From the NCBI GenBank assembly GCA_964511435.1, contig CAZEFH010000002.1:1-64000 (forward strand): DNA of 64,000 nucleotides, written 5' to 3'. Positions 15,033 to 23,361 of the stretch are shown piece by piece (within the stretch, counting starts at the first letter, position 1; each line of letters starts with the position of its first letter). Source of the stretch: JBGSPL01 sp964511435. Lineage in GTDB: Bacteria > Patescibacteriota > CPR2 > UBA1875 > CAIMLA01. A program made the translations under genes and the position numbers. The notes under the pieces are model-generated. The model was not told the origin of the DNA, did not search any database, and was given only the letters and a program-made list of their open reading frames with translations.

Positions 15033-16706
15033 ATGGCAAAAAGTTACTACGACTATTTCGATGAATATATCAAGAAGCGTTCTGGGCTCGGCAGAATGGG
15101 ATCTTACTATACTGGCGCTAAGGGTCACAAAAAACTCCATGCAGACCACCCTGAGATAGAGCAGGCCGCACACTCCTGGGCCCTTTCACAAAGTGGCGAC
15201 ATGACAATGTCAAATATGACGGATGAGGAGAGGCTGGAGCAAGAAGCCTGGGACTCCACAAATCCGAATATGGCAGACAACTTTGGTGGCGATGGAGGAG
15301 TAGACTTTGGTGATACGTTTGGCGGTCTCGCAGACGCCACTGAAGACAATAGTGATCAATCAACGAGTTCCCGCAATCCCAGCGAATACCCAGAGGATGA
15401 GGGTCCTACTGGCGACGAACCAAAAGACACAGGAGAAGGTGGTGGATCCAGTTCAGAAGACCCTGACTCAGAAGGGGAAGAGAAACCCGAATCAGAAGGT
15501 GCTGGTGGAGACGAAGCCAATGCTGCCAAAGACGCGGCGAAGGCCGGAAAAGGTGAAGCCGCCTCAGGTGCAGCCGAAGCGTCCGCTGGTGCCGCAGAAA
15601 CTGCAGCTACCGCTGCCGAGGCTGCTGAAGGTGCTGCGGCGGCCGAGGCAGCCGTTGGTGCCGCCGCTGCCGCAGCGGAGACAGAAGTAGCCACAGCCGC
15701 CGCCGCTTCACTCTTTGCGAACCCTTGGACATATGTGGTCTTGCTTATTCTAGTAATCGTAATTTTTTTCTTATTTCAGACAATTGCTGCGGCATTCCCA
15801 AGTGCAGACACAAAAACCACTGCTACCAGCGAGGAAATATTAAAGTATTGTACCAAGAACTATGGGAAATACGACTCTCAGACTCAGCTTAAATCTATCT
15901 TTGGCTCTACCGAATCAGAAGTATCCTCACAGCTCCAAACGATAGATTTTCCTTATCCGAGTGGCAAGATAAGAGTCCACGAAAAGGCCGCTCCTTGCTT
16001 TGACGCAGTCGCAAAAGAACTTGCTAATATTAACTACAAGATAACAGAAACCGGAGGCACCTTTGTCTGGAGAGCAAATGTAAATAACTCTAGCGTCCTC
16101 AGTCTCCATTCTTTTGGAATTGCTACCGACGTCAACCCAGACAAGAATCCAAATGGAGGTGGTAGCCCAGGAAACTGTGAGACTGATATGCCTAAAGAAT
16201 TTGTTAATGTTTGGAAAAAGTATGGTTTTAGGTGGGGTGGTAATTATAATTCGACATGTGATGCGATGCACTATGAATGGCTCGGTGGTGCTCCTGGTGT
16301 CGCTATACCAGCACTGGGAGGAAGCGAAAACAAAACGACAGAAACTGACCTTGGGGCAAAAATAGTTGCCTACGCAAAGAAACAAGAGGGGAAACCTTAC
16401 CTTTGGGGAGCGGCCGGTCCTGATAGCTTTGATTGCTCTGGACTAGTTCAATATGTTTATAAACATGTTGCAAATATTACATTACCGCACAGCTCTGCTT
16501 CACAGTTTACTAGTAGCAGACTGTCTACCATTAAAAAGGGCAGTGAAAAGCCGGGTGACCTAGTCTTCTTTGGTAGCCCAATCCATCACGTTGGCATCGT
16601 TGCTGGAAATGGCAAGATGTGGGAAGCACCACACACCGGTTCCTTTGTAAAATTGTCTTCATACAAGAATAGATCAGACGTAGCAGGATTTAGGAGGCTA
16701 AAATAG
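15033..16706 (+). CDS. Bifunctional wall hydrolase: M15 carboxypeptidase plus NlpC/P60
   Basis: 557 residues. Residues 1-230 are hydrophilic and acidic, with an Ala/Glu low-complexity run at about 165-226; one membrane helix at 231-254; then two wall-cleaving domains outside. The first is a VanY/M15-type peptidase with zinc ligands H359, D366 and H413 (HSFGIATDVN, MHYEW). The second is NlpC/P60 with C468 (DCSGLVQYVY), H518/H519 and PGDLVFFG. Both cut peptide stems of peptidoglycan. It takes the place of the VirB1-type transglycosylase in this T4SS locus, opening the wall for the machine. The long cytoplasmic N-terminus is unusual for a hydrolase. Confidence 0.9.
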   Translation: MAKSYYDYFDEYIKKRSGLGRMGSYYTGAKGHKKLHADHPEIEQAAHSWALSQSGDMTMSNMTDEERLEQEAWDSTNPNMADNFGGDGGVDFGDTFGGLADATEDNSDQSTSSRNPSEYPEDEGPTGDEPKDTGEGGGSSSEDPDSEGEEKPESEGAGGDEANAAKDAAKAGKGEAASGAAEASAGAAETAATAAEAAEGAAAAEAAVGAAAAAAETEVATAAAASLFANPWTYVVLLILVIVIFFLFQTIAAAFPSADTKTTATSEEILKYCTKNYGKYDSQTQLKSIFGSTESEVSSQLQTIDFPYPSGKIRVHEKAAPCFDAVAKELANINYKITETGGTFVWRANVNNSSVLSLHSFGIATDVNPDKNPNGGGSPGNCETDMPKEFVNVWKKYGFRWGGNYNSTCDAMHYEWLGGAPGVAIPALGGSENKTTETDLGAKIVAYAKKQEGKPYLWGAAGPDSFDCSGLVQYVYKHVANITLPHSSASQFTSSRLSTIKKGSEKPGDLVFFGSPIHHVGIVAGNGKMWEAPHTGSFVKLSSYKNRSDVAGFRRLK

Positions 16707-17680
16707 TGAAACAAAGCGTTAAGAGGCTATTAATAATAACAGGACTACTATTAATCTTTACTGTAGTCGGTGTTTCTCTATATATATTCGTAAAGAATAA
16801 TCAAAGAACCGCCCTTACAAAAGAGCTTCTAAGTATTGTTCAATCGGAAAGATATGCAACAAAAACAGACCTTAGCGAATGTGCTGATAGTGAAGTTTCT
16901 GAAGCTTGTCTCGGCTCCAGTTTCTCGTATTTAATATCAGGTCTAGAGTTACAACTGAGGTATCTTGGTTCAGAGGCTACAGCGGAGATGTCAAAACTCT
17001 CAGACATTCAGATAGCTTATAAAAATACCCAGTGGTCGGTGGTTTCTGAAAAAACTAGATTGGCTATAGCGGCAAAAAACACTCTTATCGAGCAATATAG
17101 TAAGTCACATCTAGCAGACGCCAAGACTATAAAATCAAAGTACCCTAGCGTTTCAATATGCAATTACTACTTTTCGGGGAAATGGGCGGTAATAAGTTTG
17201 TGTCCAAAAGATTCAGATACTGCGAGCGTGATCCTTAAAAAAGGTGACAAATTAAAAGATTGGTCAATCTCTAGTGGCCCAGGAACTGATTTTTCAACAG
17301 GACAGTTAAGTGCAGTAAGTGTACCAGACGATATAATATTAGTAGTAAATGACCTTTATCCTGTCACTATTATACCCATTGGAAACATAACAAATACCAC
17401 TCTTGGACCACTATCTATAATAACAAATGCAAAAGCTTCAAACGTCTCTGGTTTCAGCCTCCCAAATGAAGATTTACTACCATTTTATGGCAAGACTTTC
17501 AGCATAACTTCCCAGATAATTAATAATCGCAAAATGTATGTTGTGAGTACTATTTCAGATAATGAAAAAGAACGGGAATCAAATATTAAGTTGGCTAAAT
17601 CTTGGCTTACAAGAAACGGCATCAATCCGGAGACTAGTCCCGTTTATTACGATCCACTCGATGAAGATACGGGGGAGTAA
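16706..17680 (+). CDS. Anchored protein at end of T4SS operon, unknown
   Basis: 324 residues, GTG start overlapping the previous TAG by one base. Membrane helix at about 9-29, then an extracytoplasmic Ser/Thr/Lys-rich domain with four cysteines (ECADSEVSEACLG, SICNYYF, LCPKD). Not recognised. The alternating strand pattern in 150-300 suggests a beta-rich domain. Operon position ties it to the secretion locus. It is convergent with the DUF721 gene, with 45 nt between. Confidence 0.65.
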   Translation: MKQSVKRLLIITGLLLIFTVVGVSLYIFVKNNQRTALTKELLSIVQSERYATKTDLSECADSEVSEACLGSSFSYLISGLELQLRYLGSEATAEMSKLSDIQIAYKNTQWSVVSEKTRLAIAAKNTLIEQYSKSHLADAKTIKSKYPSVSICNYYFSGKWAVISLCPKDSDTASVILKKGDKLKDWSISSGPGTDFSTGQLSAVSVPDDIILVVNDLYPVTIIPIGNITNTTLGPLSIITNAKASNVSGFSLPNEDLLPFYGKTFSITSQIINNRKMYVVSTISDNEKERESNIKLAKSWLTRNGINPETSPVYYDPLDEDTGE

Positions 17681-17725
17681 TAGACACCTAACGGTTAATA
17701 TATTATGTGGGTTGTAATCTAGCGA

Positions 17726-18013
17726 TTAGATTTCTTCCTCGGGTAAATTATCAATTACAAACACCACTTTCTCCACTGGAGATTGCTGCAGTTTAGTAGT
17801 GATACCCCGACACTCAGCAGACCAAGAGCTGGAGCTACTGGCGATCTTTAGGACTCCCTTACGGAAAGAAACTACTCGAAGGTTTTCACTTCCACGGCTT
17901 CCAAAGCGCTTGTTTATAACCTCTTGTGACCGGGCCACTACTACGGCTGCATCAACCTGTCTATCAATGCCAAGTTGCTTCAGTCTATTCGCAAATATGC
18001 TTCCGTTATCCAA
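17726..18013 (-). CDS. DUF721 / DciA-like protein
   Basis: 95 residues, TTG start overlapping the recF stop by 8 nt. Matches the DUF721 family in length, position behind recF and motifs (VINKRFGSRGSENLRVVSFRKG, LKIASSSSSWSAE). Some family members (DciA) act as bacterial replicative-helicase operators; whether this short form does so is not shown. Coupled to recF. Confidence 0.75.
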   Translation of the reverse strand: MDNGSIFANRLKQLGIDRQVDAAVVVARSQEVINKRFGSRGSENLRVVSFRKGVLKIASSSSSWSAECRGITTKLQQSPVEKVVFVIDNLPEEEI

Positions 18014-19082
18014 GATTGATTACCTTTGCCTTTTCCACAATATTATCGCTTACATGGTCAAGATCAGTCGTAGTGATGATTGTCTGTTGATTTACAAATA
18101 TCTGTGACAGTAAGTCGCGGCGTTTCTCGTCTAGCTCGCTGAAAACATCGTCAAGTAGGAGAATCGGTTTCTTTCCCGTAACTTCATAAAGGTAATCTAC
18201 CTCAGCGAGCTTTAGCGCCAAAATTACAGTTCTGAGCTCTCCTCGAGAAGCAAATGTCAGTAGGTTGCGGCCGTCCATTATAAAGGCAATGTCATCTCGA
18301 TGTGGGCCAATAGTCGTCACGCGAGCCAAAACGTCACGAGGGCGGCTCTCTGCAAGCCTCATCGCTATTCCAAGGAGTTTCTCAGACGGTAAGATACTAG
18401 GCCGATACTCCAGGGCGAGAAATTGCTCTGTTCCAGATAAAAGCTGGTAGTACTTACTGATGTATTTATTAATATTTTCAATATAAGTACAGCGGGCACT
18501 AATAATTTCCTCCGTGTATTCCGCAAACTTACCGTCCCAAACTTCAAGTTCAGTTTCCCGTGATAAACCTAAGTTGATTCGCTTCAGTAGAGAGTTTCGC
18601 TGTTCCAGTGTTCTTCTAAAATGCACTAGCGCAAGTGCATAGCGCCGATCTGACTGCGAAATAATGAGATTTAAGTAGCGCCTTCTAGCTTCTGGGAGAG
18701 TAGAAATTAGTTCTATATCCTCAGGTGAGAAGAGTACACTCGTCATATGTCCGAGCAGCTTCGATGAAGCTACTTTTACACCTTTAATCATTACTGTCTT
18801 TTGTGTTTTTGGTTCATTCTCGAGAACGGCCGTGACAAGCTCTGATTTTCCTGATTCATCTGAAGTAATTTCAGCCTCTATTCTTGTAAAGTGGTCTTCC
18901 CATGCCACTAGTGCCTCGTCTTTAGCCCGAAAACTCTTACCACAAGAAAGATAATAGATAGCCTCTAAGAAATTAGTTTTCCCAGACGCGTTTGGACCAA
19001 CCAAAATAGTCACACCATTAAAATCAAAGTGGAATTTCTGATGGTTGCGCCAATTCTGCAATGTGAGTGATTTGAGAGTCAT
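18006..19082 (-). CDS. recF: DNA replication and repair protein RecF
   Basis: 358 residues, normal length. SMC-like ATPase that loads RecA at ssDNA gaps with RecO and RecR. Walker A GPNASGKTNFLEA near residue 32, signature region FASRGELRTVILALKLAE, Walker B PILLLDDVFSELDE near 305-320. Start at 19082; only weak ribosome site. Lies 17 nt behind dnaN, as in the classical dnaA-dnaN-recF order. Confidence 0.95.
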   Translation of the reverse strand: MTLKSLTLQNWRNHQKFHFDFNGVTILVGPNASGKTNFLEAIYYLSCGKSFRAKDEALVAWEDHFTRIEAEITSDESGKSELVTAVLENEPKTQKTVMIKGVKVASSKLLGHMTSVLFSPEDIELISTLPEARRRYLNLIISQSDRRYALALVHFRRTLEQRNSLLKRINLGLSRETELEVWDGKFAEYTEEIISARCTYIENINKYISKYYQLLSGTEQFLALEYRPSILPSEKLLGIAMRLAESRPRDVLARVTTIGPHRDDIAFIMDGRNLLTFASRGELRTVILALKLAEVDYLYEVTGKKPILLLDDVFSELDEKRRDLLSQIFVNQQTIITTTDLDHVSDNIVEKAKVINLG

Positions 19083-19099
19083 CGCGCTCTAAACTAAAA

Positions 19100-20197
19100 T
19101 TAAGAACGAAGTGGCATAATAATGTAAGTGTAGTCTCCCTTACCTTCGAGACGAATGACACCAGGGTTTAGTTTCCCGCTAATTTCAAAGATAATTTTAT
19201 CTTCTTTTACATTCGCAAGAACATCGAGAATATATTTACTATTAAAGGAAATTTCACCATCTTTACCCTCAACTTCTGCTTCAACCATAGACGAACTGTC
19301 ACCAATCTGGGAACTAGTAGCATTTACTTCAATCTTTCCCTTAGAACGAATGAAGATATTAATACTATTTGCATTTTCTCTAGCAAAGAGTGAGGCTACT
19401 TTCAAAATTGAAGTAAATTCTGCGGCCGATACCACTGCTTTTGTATCGTTTGTATCTGGAATAATCTGTTTATAGTTAGGAAAGTTTCCATCGATAAGTC
19501 GAGAAGTGAACTCAATTTCATCAGCCGCAAAGAGAACCTGATTATCATTAACACAAACTCGAAGATCTCCTACAATGTCAGAGAGAGTTCTACTGAGCTC
19601 CATAAGGGCGCGGGCTGGAATAATAATCTCTACCTTATCCGCTACCTTCTTCGCTAGTTTTATTTGTTTTTCGGCTAACCTATAGCTATCAGTAGCCGCT
19701 AGGGTTAAAGTATCTCCTTCCACAAGAAAATAAACACCCGAAAGAACTGGTCTAGCCTCATCAAGAGCGGCGGCAAAGGTTACTTGTGAGAGAGCTTCTC
19801 TTAGAGTTTTTGCGGAAATAGAGAATGCCGTAGATTCAATACTAGGAATAAGTGGAAATTCATCGATTGAGATACCTTTAATAGATAACTTATCTTTATC
19901 TGAGTTTACATGAAGAGTCATTTCTTCTGTTTCTAAAACTACTTTTTCACTACCAAGAGAAGTGATAACATCACTAATTAGTCGGGCAGGCACAGTAATA
20001 GCACCATCCGCTTCGACTTTTGCACCAACCCAGTAATTTACCCCTACTTCTAGATTTGTCGCTGATATCTTAAGTCTTCCGCTTTCTGTTGCTATCATCA
20101 CATTACTTAAAATTTCTAGACTTCCCCTAGTTGTAACTACTCTCCCACATACTGCAAGTGCTTTTGCGAGATTTTCTCTTAATATCGATACTTTCAT
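19100..20197 (-). CDS. dnaN: DNA polymerase III beta sliding clamp
   Basis: 365 residues, normal length with three clamp domains. N-terminus MKVSILRENLAKALAVCGRVV and C-terminal ending DYTYIIMPLRS are typical; the clamp loop MPxR motif at the end is intact. Strong ribosome site AAAGGAG. The dimeric ring tethers the polymerase to DNA. Separated from dnaA by a 272-nt intergenic region with DnaA boxes. Confidence 0.97.
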   Translation of the reverse strand: MKVSILRENLAKALAVCGRVVTTRGSLEILSNVMIATESGRLKISATNLEVGVNYWVGAKVEADGAITVPARLISDVITSLGSEKVVLETEEMTLHVNSDKDKLSIKGISIDEFPLIPSIESTAFSISAKTLREALSQVTFAAALDEARPVLSGVYFLVEGDTLTLAATDSYRLAEKQIKLAKKVADKVEIIIPARALMELSRTLSDIVGDLRVCVNDNQVLFAADEIEFTSRLIDGNFPNYKQIIPDTNDTKAVVSAAEFTSILKVASLFARENANSINIFIRSKGKIEVNATSSQIGDSSSMVEAEVEGKDGEISFNSKYILDVLANVKEDKIIFEISGKLNPGVIRLEGKGDYTYIIMPLRS

Positions 20198-20469
20198 TTA
20201 TTTACTCCTTTCCACACCCCGGTCTATATACTTTCTTATTTATATATTAATAGTTGTTGTAATAAGGTATGTGTATTTTGGTTAAAACCACGTTTTTGTG
20301 CTTAATTTTATCCACTTTTTACCTGTTTGATTTGTTAAAACTCTGAGGTAAGAGTGGTTATATTGTGCTAATAAGATTTTTACTCCTTATTTATACTATG
20401 GATTTATACCAGAATCATCCTCAAGTTTATCCCAAAGTTTTACTACTTATAACCAGACTTATCCACAGT
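20198..20469. other. dnaA-dnaN intergenic region with DnaA boxes (candidate oriC part)
   Basis: AT-rich 272 nt without a gene. Perfect DnaA box TTATCCACA at 20459-20467, one-mismatch box TTATCCACT at 20308-20316 and a weaker TTATCCCAA at 20427-20435, with an AT-rich stretch at 20222-20275 that could melt. The dnaN promoter is probably also here. Along with boxes on the other side of dnaA this supports an origin. Confidence 0.7.
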
Positions 20470-21849
20470 CTATCCATAAAGTCGTTCCCGAATAAGGCCT
20501 ATTTCATGTCTCAAAACCTCATTGTCCTGGATTTCTCTATCAATTTTGTCACATGAATGAATCGCAGTAGTGTGGTCTTTTTTTCCGAGTTCACGAGCAA
20601 TTTTGGGATATGAGAGCTGAAGCTCTTCTCGCATTAAATACATTGCGATTTGGCGAGGAAGCACAATCTCTTTATCTCTCTTTGTGCCAAGTATTTCATT
20701 TACAGAGAGATCATAGAAGTTGGCAACCTTTTCCACTATTTGTCTGGCGGTGAAGCCGCGCCTACGGGCATTTGAGATAAGGTTTGAGAGAATTGATTTA
20801 GTTACATCCAGGGTTGGCTGTCCACCATTAAGTTCACAGTATGCCAGGATACGATTAAGAGCCCCTTCAAGTTCACGGATATTATTCTGGATATTACGAG
20901 CGATGTAATCAAGAACTTCTAAGGGCACAACATAGCCCCGAAGTTGACTTTTGCGCTGCAAGATAGCAATTCTCGTTTCTAGGTCTGGCGGCTGAATGTC
21001 TACCATTAAACCCCATTCGAAACGAGAACGGAGGCGCTCCTCTAGAGTTGGGATTGCTTTTGGAGGACGGTCGCTCGCGAGAATGATTTGCTTATTTGCT
21101 TGATGGAGAGCATTAAAGGTGTGAAAGAATTCCTCCTGAGTTTGCTCCTTATTAGCGAGGAATTGCAGGTCATCAACAATCAAAACGTCTGCTTTACGAT
21201 ATTTATCTTTAAAACCGCCGGTTTTTTTCTCTGTAATCGAAGAAATAAAGTCGTTTGTAAATTTCTCGCTGGTGACATAGACAATGTTTTTCTTAGCGTC
21301 TCGGTTACGGATGGCATTACCAACCGCTTGCATTAGATGGGTCTTCCCCAGTCCAACTCCGCCATAGATGAAGAGTGGGTTGTATTTTGTTCCTGGATTT
21401 TCGGCGACACTCTGACAAGCGGCAAACGCAAGCTTGTTTGAAGTTCCGACGACGAAAGTATCTAGGGTATAGCGCGGATTCATCCCGCTAGCAGTACCGC
21501 CATCACTACTTACCGCCGGGGCAGTAGGTTTAATATGAATAGTGTCGTCAGTCGTGACAGCTACTGGTTCTACCTTTTCGTTTAATTTTTCGATAGTTTT
21601 TGCTGAGCCAACCCGATATTCTATTTTTGAGACTTGGGGCGCAGCATGTTTTATGGCTTCGAGTATCTGGGGGTGATATTTCTTTTCTAGCCACTCTTTA
21701 GTGAAAACATTTGGGACGCTTACCAGAACAACTTCACCATCAATAGACGCAATCTGAGTGTTTTTGAACCAGGTCGTAAAGTTTGCCTTTGACAGGGAAA
21801 CTTCGAGTTCACCCAGAACTGATTTCCAGATTGCATCTTTTTCCATCAT
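20470..21849 (-). CDS. dnaA: Chromosomal replication initiator DnaA
   Basis: 459 residues. Domain I at the N-terminus (MEKDAIWKSVLGELEVSLSKANFTTWF), a linker, AAA+ ATPase domain with Walker A GGVGLGKTHLM near residue 165 and VLIVDDLQFLANK, and the C-terminal DNA-binding domain with the DnaA signature region KDHTTAIHSCDKID. Two ATG codons at 21849 and 21846 follow GAGG; either can serve. DnaA boxes occur on both sides of the gene and one near-box overlaps its -35. Confidence 0.97.
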   Translation of the reverse strand: MMEKDAIWKSVLGELEVSLSKANFTTWFKNTQIASIDGEVVLVSVPNVFTKEWLEKKYHPQILEAIKHAAPQVSKIEYRVGSAKTIEKLNEKVEPVAVTTDDTIHIKPTAPAVSSDGGTASGMNPRYTLDTFVVGTSNKLAFAACQSVAENPGTKYNPLFIYGGVGLGKTHLMQAVGNAIRNRDAKKNIVYVTSEKFTNDFISSITEKKTGGFKDKYRKADVLIVDDLQFLANKEQTQEEFFHTFNALHQANKQIILASDRPPKAIPTLEERLRSRFEWGLMVDIQPPDLETRIAILQRKSQLRGYVVPLEVLDYIARNIQNNIRELEGALNRILAYCELNGGQPTLDVTKSILSNLISNARRRGFTARQIVEKVANFYDLSVNEILGTKRDKEIVLPRQIAMYLMREELQLSYPKIARELGKKDHTTAIHSCDKIDREIQDNEVLRHEIGLIRERLYG

Positions 21850-22002
21850 TGCCTCGTGCCGGTTACTTATAGTGCAGTAACGGCTTTATTTGCCCAACAT
21901 TGCTCAAAACGAGTGTAAAGTAAGTTCATTATAGTACATAAAAAAGTTTTCCACAACCCCCATATGTTATCCACATTTTGGGGGATAATAAGCACAAAAT
22001 GA
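21850..22002. other. dnaA-yidC divergent region with DnaA boxes (candidate oriC part)
   Basis: Holds the dnaA promoter, a perfect DnaA box TTATCCACA at 21967-21975 and a one-mismatch box TTTTCCACA at 21947-21955 that overlaps the dnaA -35. The arrangement allows dnaA autoregulation. Confidence 0.7.
21928..21956 (-). promoter_or_regulatory. dnaA promoter
   Basis: On the minus strand TTGTGG, 17-nt spacer, TATAAT. The -35 is inside the DnaA-box-like TTTTCCACAA, so DnaA binding would compete with RNA polymerase. Confidence 0.75.
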
Positions 22003-22031
22003 TTGAGCAGGGTGGCGGTCCGTGCTAAGAT
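22003..22031 (+). promoter_or_regulatory. yidC-jag promoter
   Basis: TTGAGC, 17-nt spacer, extended -10 TGC-TAAGAT. Transcription near 22037 rules out the in-frame GTG at 22022 and points to the ATG at 22058. Confidence 0.7.
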
Positions 22032-22057
22032 ATAAGCTGCTAAAGATAAGGTATATT

Positions 22058-22903
22058 ATGAGTCTATTTGACACTATTCTAGTTCAGCCCTTCGTAAACA
22101 TATTGGTATTCTTTTATAGCATCATTCCTTTTCATGATTTTGGCCTGGCAATCATCCTTCTTACTGTACTTATCCGAGCAATACTTTGGCCAATTCAAGC
22201 AAAGATGATGAAAAACCAGAAGGCGCTAAACGAGCTGCAGCCAGAAATAAAGAAGATCTCTGAGAAGTACAAGAATGATCCACAGAAACTTCAGGCGATG
22301 ACCCTTGAGCTTTATAAGGAGAAGGAAGTGAATCCGCTGTCTTCTTGTCTGCCGTCTCTGATACAATTCCCGATTATGATTGCACTTTACTACGCTATCA
22401 TTAAATTTAGCGAGCCAGCATTTATCAATCTTGTTAAGAGTGATGCGGGTATTTGGCACTATCTTTATGGCTGGATGCATAACTTAGGCTTCGTGAAAGA
22501 CGCTCTTAGCGGCAGTTTCAATACTACTTTCCTTGGCTTCTTTGATCTCGCAAATAAGGCGGTAGTTTCGTTTAGTCCAATCAAGATAAACAAGGAGATT
22601 GTCTTTGCCCTTGTTGCAGCTGGAGCCCAGTATCTACAGATGAAACAAATGATGCCAAAGCAGCAGGACAACAATCAGAGCGCCCAGACACTAGGCATGA
22701 TGACCATCATGATGCCACTGATGATTCTTTATATCGGCCTTATCTGGCCAGCCGCTCTGCCACTTTACTGGGCTGTGACCACAGGGGTTGCATATTTGCA
22801 GCAGTGGCTTGCGATGCGTGGCGATGTCGCTAGTCTCGACAAGGAAGCCATTATTGAAGTCGAGGCAGAGGAAAAGAAAGTTACTCCCAAAAGGAAGAAA
22901 TAA
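22058..22903 (+). CDS. yidC: Membrane protein insertase YidC
   Basis: About 281 residues, the short Gram-positive-type form (no large periplasmic domain). Inserts membrane proteins alone or with SecYEG. N-terminal hydrophobic segment, conserved GLAIILLTVLIRAILWPIQ with the groove arginine, charged hairpin QPEIKKISEKYKNDPQKLQ, four further membrane helices and a basic tail ending TPKRKK that can bind ribosomes. Start chosen from the promoter position and a weak AAGG site. Overlaps jag by one base pair of stop and start (TAATG). Confidence 0.95.
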   Translation: MSLFDTILVQPFVNILVFFYSIIPFHDFGLAIILLTVLIRAILWPIQAKMMKNQKALNELQPEIKKISEKYKNDPQKLQAMTLELYKEKEVNPLSSCLPSLIQFPIMIALYYAIIKFSEPAFINLVKSDAGIWHYLYGWMHNLGFVKDALSGSFNTTFLGFFDLANKAVVSFSPIKINKEIVFALVAAGAQYLQMKQMMPKQQDNNQSAQTLGMMTIMMPLMILYIGLIWPAALPLYWAVTTGVAYLQQWLAMRGDVASLDKEAIIEVEAEEKKVTPKRKK

Positions 22904-23358
22904 TGTCAGTTGGACACGCAGAAATCAAAAAAGTTGAGACCATCGTTGCTGATATGTTGCGCTGGATGCGCGTGTCGCTTTCCCCAAATGTTAGCGCTGA
23001 TACGGATGGGATAAAGGTAGATCTTGCAGGGAATGATAGCGCCATAATGATTGGTTTCCATGGAGAGACACTAGCAGACTTTACTTACCTCGTTGGGATT
23101 ATCGTGAAGAATGAACTAGGAGAAAATATCCAAGTTCGTATCGATACGGGAGGCTATTTGGCTGGGCGCGATCGTAGGACCAAAGATCTGGCTAGAAAAG
23201 CGATTGAAAAAGTGAAGACCAGCGGCTTCCCAGAAACAATCACAGGCCTGAATTCATATGAGCGCAGGCTAGTACATGCCGAAGCGAATAAAGAGGGCCT
23301 TGTTAGCGAGTCGACTGGTACTGGAAGAGACCGCAAGATTGTAATTAAGCCAATCTAA
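22903..23358 (+). CDS. jag: Jag/KhpB RNA-binding protein
   Basis: 151 residues. KH domain (IGFHGETLADFTYLVGIIVKNEL region) followed by an R3H domain with the conserved basic pattern (GRDRRTKDLARKAIEK... SYERRLVHAEA). The usual N-terminal Jag domain is missing. Binds RNA, with roles in cell-envelope control in Gram-positives; lies behind yidC as in many bacteria. Translationally coupled to yidC. Confidence 0.9.
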   Translation: MSVGHAEIKKVETIVADMLRWMRVSLSPNVSADTDGIKVDLAGNDSAIMIGFHGETLADFTYLVGIIVKNELGENIQVRIDTGGYLAGRDRRTKDLARKAIEKVKTSGFPETITGLNSYERRLVHAEANKEGLVSESTGTGRDRKIVIKPI

Positions 23359-23361
23359 GGC

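Noticed and set aside
15356..15694. Ala/Ser-rich open frame on the minus strand
   Set aside because: Reverse image of the Ala/Glu low-complexity region of the hydrolase gene; GC-rich repeats keep several frames open.
3836..17680. T4SS locus as an integrative conjugative element
   Set aside because: No integrase, relaxase, tRNA-linked attachment repeats or replication genes were found at its borders.
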